Assembly (NCBI GenBank): GCA_024697065.1
Contig: JAILGE010000001.1
Span: 1-37,971, forward strand
Length of the DNA stretch: 37,971 nucleotides
Origin: Lachnospiraceae bacterium
Lineage (GTDB): Bacteria > Bacillota > Clostridia > Lachnospirales > Lachnospiraceae
Direction of reading: 5' to 3'
Positions within the stretch are counted from its first letter, which is position 1; the number at the start of each line of letters is the position of its first letter. Below are positions 35,484-37,971 of the stretch, in pieces. The translations under genes were made by a program, and so were the position numbers. The notes under the pieces were generated by a model, which worked only from the letters and a program-made list of their open reading frames with translations, did no database searches and was not told the DNA's origin.

Positions 35484-35984
35484 TTATTCGACCATTATTT
35501 CCTTTCCATCGTAGACTGCGCCTTCGATTCTGACCCTAACCTCATTCTCTCCGGTCACTGTAACCATAATACGTTTTGTTGCACCGGGGTATTTTACAAA
35601 TTTCTTCAGTTGCGTATAATCGTCAACGCCTAATACATTCGCCGCATAATCCAAAATACAGTTTTCACCTATCTCGGATGTCGTTATATCAAATTCCGTG
35701 GTCAGCGCCTGCAGATCCGACTCGAATTCTTCATTTCTCATCAACTCTTCATCCTTCATTGCCACTAACATAGCCACTCGAACACTATCCGCCAGGTTGT
35801 AGTCAGCCTGAGACTTGGGCCAACGAAGGTAATCTAAGCACGATATACAACCGATGATCATCAAAGTAATGATCAAGCCCAATAAGGCCAGCCCCACTAT
35901 ATGTTTCCTTAAAAAACCCGGTACCCCGGATTTATTACTGTCGTCATTTCCCGCAACTTCCTTCTTACAATGTGGACAATACAT
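35484..35984 (-). CDS. Zinc-ribbon membrane protein, copy 2, half zinc ribbon lost
   Basis: The 166-residue protein begins MYCPHCKKEVAGND, then goes straight to GVPGFLRKHIVGLALLGLIITLMIIG, a single membrane segment at about 30-50, and an extracytoplasmic domain ending MVTVTGENEVRVRIEGAVYDGKEIMVE. It is a tandem paralogue of the gene at 35999-36565, but a deletion has removed the second CxxC and the spacer, leaving only CPHC, so a tetracysteine zinc ribbon cannot form. The remaining domain (about 75-166) is well conserved, including LADSVR-AML-AM and SEIGENCILDYAANVLGVD. The Shine-Dalgarno GGGAGAAGAGTAT is identical to that of the other copy. Function unknown. Confidence 0.82.
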   Translation of the reverse strand: MYCPHCKKEVAGNDDSNKSGVPGFLRKHIVGLALLGLIITLMIIGCISCLDYLRWPKSQADYNLADSVRVAMLVAMKDEELMRNEEFESDLQALTTEFDITTSEIGENCILDYAANVLGVDDYTQLKKFVKYPGATKRIMVTVTGENEVRVRIEGAVYDGKEIMVE

Positions 35985-35998
35985 ATACTCTTCTCCCT

Positions 35999-36565
35999 TT
36001 ACTGGATCATTATTTCTCTGCCGTCGTAGACTGCACCTTCTATTCTGACCGTAACCTTATTCTCTCCCGTCACTGTAACCATAATGCGTTTTGTTGCACG
36101 GGGATACTTAACATGTTTTTTCAGTTGATCAAACTCGTCAACACCTAATACATCCGCTGCATAATCCAAAATACAGTTTTCGCCTATCTTGGATGTCGTT
36201 AAGTCAAACTCCGTGGTCAGCGCCTGCAGATCCGAATCAAATTCCGGATTTTTCTTCAGATCTTCATCCATCATTGCCATCAGCATAGCCGTATGAACAC
36301 TATCCGCCAACTGGGCGGCAGAGGCAGCCTTGGTCTCAAGAATAGCGGGTTCCATATTACTCCATACACAACCTATAGCTAAAGTCATAATCAACCCCAA
36401 TAAGATCAGCCCGACTATATGATCCCTTAAAAAGCCCATTACCCCGTATTTATTTTTGATGCCTTTTCCGACATCCTCATCCTCGCTCGGCATCAAAATA
36501 TCTCCGCAGTTTTCGCAAACTCCGTCATTTTCCGCAACTTCCTTCTTACAATGTGGACAATACAT
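35999..36565 (-). CDS. Zinc-ribbon membrane protein, copy 1 (intact zinc ribbon)
   Basis: The 188-residue protein starts MYCPHCKKEVAENDG and has two CxxC pairs, CPHC (residues 3-6) and CENC (about 17-20), forming a predicted zinc ribbon as in zinc_ribbon_2-type proteins. A charged linker, one membrane segment (about 45-65: FLRDHIVGLILLGLIMTLAIG) and an outer domain of about 110 residues follow. The start at 36563-36565 was chosen because AGGGAGAAGAG lies just before it; an upstream in-frame ATG (36583) precedes that site. It is the first of a tandem pair. Similar zinc-ribbon membrane proteins are common in Clostridia, but no role is established. Confidence 0.82.
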   Translation of the reverse strand: MYCPHCKKEVAENDGVCENCGDILMPSEDEDVGKGIKNKYGVMGFLRDHIVGLILLGLIMTLAIGCVWSNMEPAILETKAASAAQLADSVHTAMLMAMMDEDLKKNPEFDSDLQALTTEFDLTTSKIGENCILDYAADVLGVDEFDQLKKHVKYPRATKRIMVTVTGENKVTVRIEGAVYDGREIMIQ

Positions 36566-36648
36566 ATACTCTTCTCCCTGCATGTTTTTTTGCTAAATTC
36601 CGAGAAATCTATTCCCACTCTTTATTATATCCGGCTCCGCCGCCTCAT

Positions 36649-36677
36649 ATAATGCTCGTTTAGATCTACATTGTAAA
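36649..36677 (-). promoter_or_regulatory. Candidate promoter of the zinc-ribbon gene pair
   Basis: TTTACA (36672-36677) and CATTAT (36649-36654) are 17 bp apart. A perfect TATAAT also occurs at about 36624-36629, without a good -35. The region 36566-36804 otherwise has a short CCGAAT/ATTCGG hairpin and nothing else recognisable. Confidence 0.4.
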
Positions 36678-36804
36678 CCATTTCAAATGCTGTTAAAACT
36701 TAAAGATGAAAATATAAACAGCAGCTGCTCCAATTCTATTCCGAATAGATTCGGAAAAAGAAAAGTTACAGCTGCCTAATATATTAACCCGGTGATCAGA
36801 TATG

Positions 36805-37614
36805 TCACCTTCCATGAGTGGCCTTATAGAACTTCTCTATCACTTCGATAAATTCATCCGGTATCCGCTCATTGCACTCACGTATAAATTCATCCGGCAC
36901 ACCGAAAAATGCTTCCGCCAGCCCGCCCGTAATGCAGGTCAGTGTATCACAATCTCCGCCTAAAGATACCGCATTGCGGATCGAATCCTCAAAATCCTTT
37001 CCCTCAAAAAACGCCGTAAATGCTTCAGGGACCGTTTCCTGACAGCTCTCAACATGATGATAACCAGGTCTTATCTCATCACAGGTGCGTGACAGATCAT
37101 AGACAAATTCATCGATCACGTATGCTTTCACTTCTTCCCTGCTTTTTCCGTTTCGAAGCAGATATATTGCAGACGCAACAGACTCAGCCCCCTTTATCCC
37201 TTCGGGATGATTGTGTGAAACTTCCGCAGACCACCTTGCCACCTCTCGTGTGCGCTCCAATGTATCGAAAAACCATCCTATGGAGGATACTCTCATTGCA
37301 GAACCGTTCCCCCAGCTTCCATAAGGCTGAGGATCCTTTGAAACAAGCCATTGGGAAAATCTTCCGCCGTACTCACCAAGTGCATATTGATTCCCGATAT
37401 CCTGCATTGAAAGTATCATTTCTTTCTTCATTAGATCTTCATCTGCATCTATTCCTGCTGCCATAACAGCTCTGGCTATAGCTATCGTCATGGCGGTATC
37501 GTCCGTATATCTTACCCATTTTCTCCAATTAAATAACTCGAAATCCTTTGTTTTATCTCCCTGATCAAACTCATAGGGCGCTCCGATCATGTCACCTAAG
37601 ATAGCTCCGTACAT
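36805..37614 (-). CDS. ADP-ribosylglycohydrolase family protein
   Basis: The 269-residue protein belongs to the DraG/ARH family, which removes ADP-ribose from proteins or small molecules using two metal ions. Motifs are GAILGDMIGAPYEF (3-16), the metal-binding YTDDTAMT (36-43), WGNGSAMRVSSIGW (101-114), SHNHPEGIKGAE (133-144) and GGDCDT (219-224). The last usually reads GGDSDT; Cys222 replaces Ser, while both Asp residues are kept. Activity is therefore likely. AAGGAGGGACGGGT precedes the ATG. It follows a 46-codon gene by 16 bp, probably in one transcript. No ADP-ribosyltransferase is seen here, so the target is unknown. Confidence 0.92.
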   Translation of the reverse strand: MYGAILGDMIGAPYEFDQGDKTKDFELFNWRKWVRYTDDTAMTIAIARAVMAAGIDADEDLMKKEMILSMQDIGNQYALGEYGGRFSQWLVSKDPQPYGSWGNGSAMRVSSIGWFFDTLERTREVARWSAEVSHNHPEGIKGAESVASAIYLLRNGKSREEVKAYVIDEFVYDLSRTCDEIRPGYHHVESCQETVPEAFTAFFEGKDFEDSIRNAVSLGGDCDTLTCITGGLAEAFFGVPDEFIRECNERIPDEFIEVIEKFYKATHGR

Positions 37615-37630
37615 ACCCGTCCCTCCTTAT

Positions 37631-37771
37631 TTAATAACAACACAATTCATCGGCATAGATCACTTCATCATCATCATATATGGCATCGATCTGCTCATCC
37701 GAATATCTGGGATCTACAGCTAATGCTCTCAATGCATTTTTGATGTTGTATGCTGAATATGCTTCGTTCAT
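37631..37771 (-). CDS. Small acidic protein of unknown function (46 residues)
   Basis: The start MNEAYSAYNIKNALRALAVD follows AGGAGGCAGAAAA at ideal distance; a longer in-frame reading to 37816 places that site inside the coding region and is rejected. The C-terminal half is strongly acidic (YDDDEVIYADE) and ends in CCY. I do not recognise a family. It lies 16 bp upstream of the ADP-ribosylglycohydrolase gene and is probably cotranslated with it. Confidence 0.65.
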   Translation of the reverse strand: MNEAYSAYNIKNALRALAVDPRYSDEQIDAIYDDDEVIYADELCCY

Positions 37772-37971
37772 TTTTCTGCCTCCTGACCGTGTGTCTTTTA
37801 TGCTTTTCTTCCTCATCCCTTTGTCTGACTCCTTGAGTGAAATACTAGTTGTTAGATCATTTATACCTTTTTAATACCAAACCGCTTTATGAGCCTCTCA
37901 AGGCCATTTTCGAGCTTCCTGATTTTTCAAAAAGTGCTATAATTAGCCCATCTACAAGCCCCGCATGTTGA
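37772..37971. other. Right edge, no gene recognised
   Basis: The last 200 bp carry the ribosome site of the small gene and no other supported gene, hairpin or clear promoter. TTGAGA at about 37897 lacks a -10 at the right distance. Confidence 0.5.

Larger units (their letters stand above)
35484..36565 (-). repeat. Tandem gene duplication of a zinc-ribbon membrane protein
   Basis: The two neighbouring genes share ribosome site, start region and almost all of the C-terminal 90 codons at both DNA and protein level. The junction is only 14 bp. Divergence is concentrated in the zinc-ribbon and juxtamembrane part, where copy 2 lacks about 20 codons. Confidence 0.9.

Overview
The window is a bacterial chromosome segment, most likely from a motile member of the Lachnospiraceae (Clostridia). 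The reasons are the Firmicutes-type str and rpo clusters, strong Shine-Dalgarno (AGGAGG) sites, sigma-A promoters with 17-18 bp spacers, an L10-type leader, and FliD-like and YjfB-like motility proteins next to CgeB-type glycosyltransferases. The genus cannot be fixed from this sequence. Nearly every gene is on the minus strand; only a FliD-like gene and a small YjfB-like gene are on the plus strand.

Region 1 (1-18003, minus strand) is a compact transcription and translation block. In order of transcription it reads rpmG-secE-nusG-rplK-rplA, then an unrelated CapA-like gene, then rplJ-rplL-rpoB-rpoC, then rpsL-rpsG-fusA-tuf (tuf runs off the left edge). Separate promoters are visible before rpmG, rplJ (with an L10-type leader and attenuator), rpoB, rpsL and tuf. 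Intrinsic terminators follow rplA, rplL and rpoC. A CapA/PgsA-family envelope gene between rplA and rplJ breaks an otherwise universal order.

Region 2 (18004-25100) looks like a surface or flagellar glycosylation locus. A FliD-like gene lacking the usual FliD N-terminus (plus strand, with GGA motifs in its leader that suggest CsrA control) converges on and overlaps a five-gene minus-strand operon. That operon encodes a CgeB-like glycosyltransferase, an unknown protein, a second glycosyltransferase, an O-antigen-ligase-like polytopic membrane protein and a GT2 glycosyltransferase with a helical-repeat tail.

Region 3 (25100-33600) holds a heterodimeric ABC exporter with one degenerate ATPase site, an orphan argC and a lipoprotein in one operon. 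Upstream is a second lipoprotein. The two lipoproteins share a DUF3298-like N-terminal module but carry unrelated C-terminal modules (propeller-like and beta-helix). The exporter operon has a leader inverted repeat followed by a T-rich run.

Region 4 (33600-37971) holds a YjfB-like motility peptide gene with a perfect 12-bp hairpin next to its ribosome binding site and three GTGTACA heptamers around its promoter. It also holds a CvfB-type S1 RNA-binding protein, an unknown protein, a tandem pair of zinc-ribbon membrane proteins in which one copy has lost half its zinc ribbon, an ADP-ribosylglycohydrolase, and a 46-residue acidic protein. No tRNA, rRNA, CRISPR array, prophage or insertion sequence was recognised. 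All database-dependent calls rest on motif recognition only.
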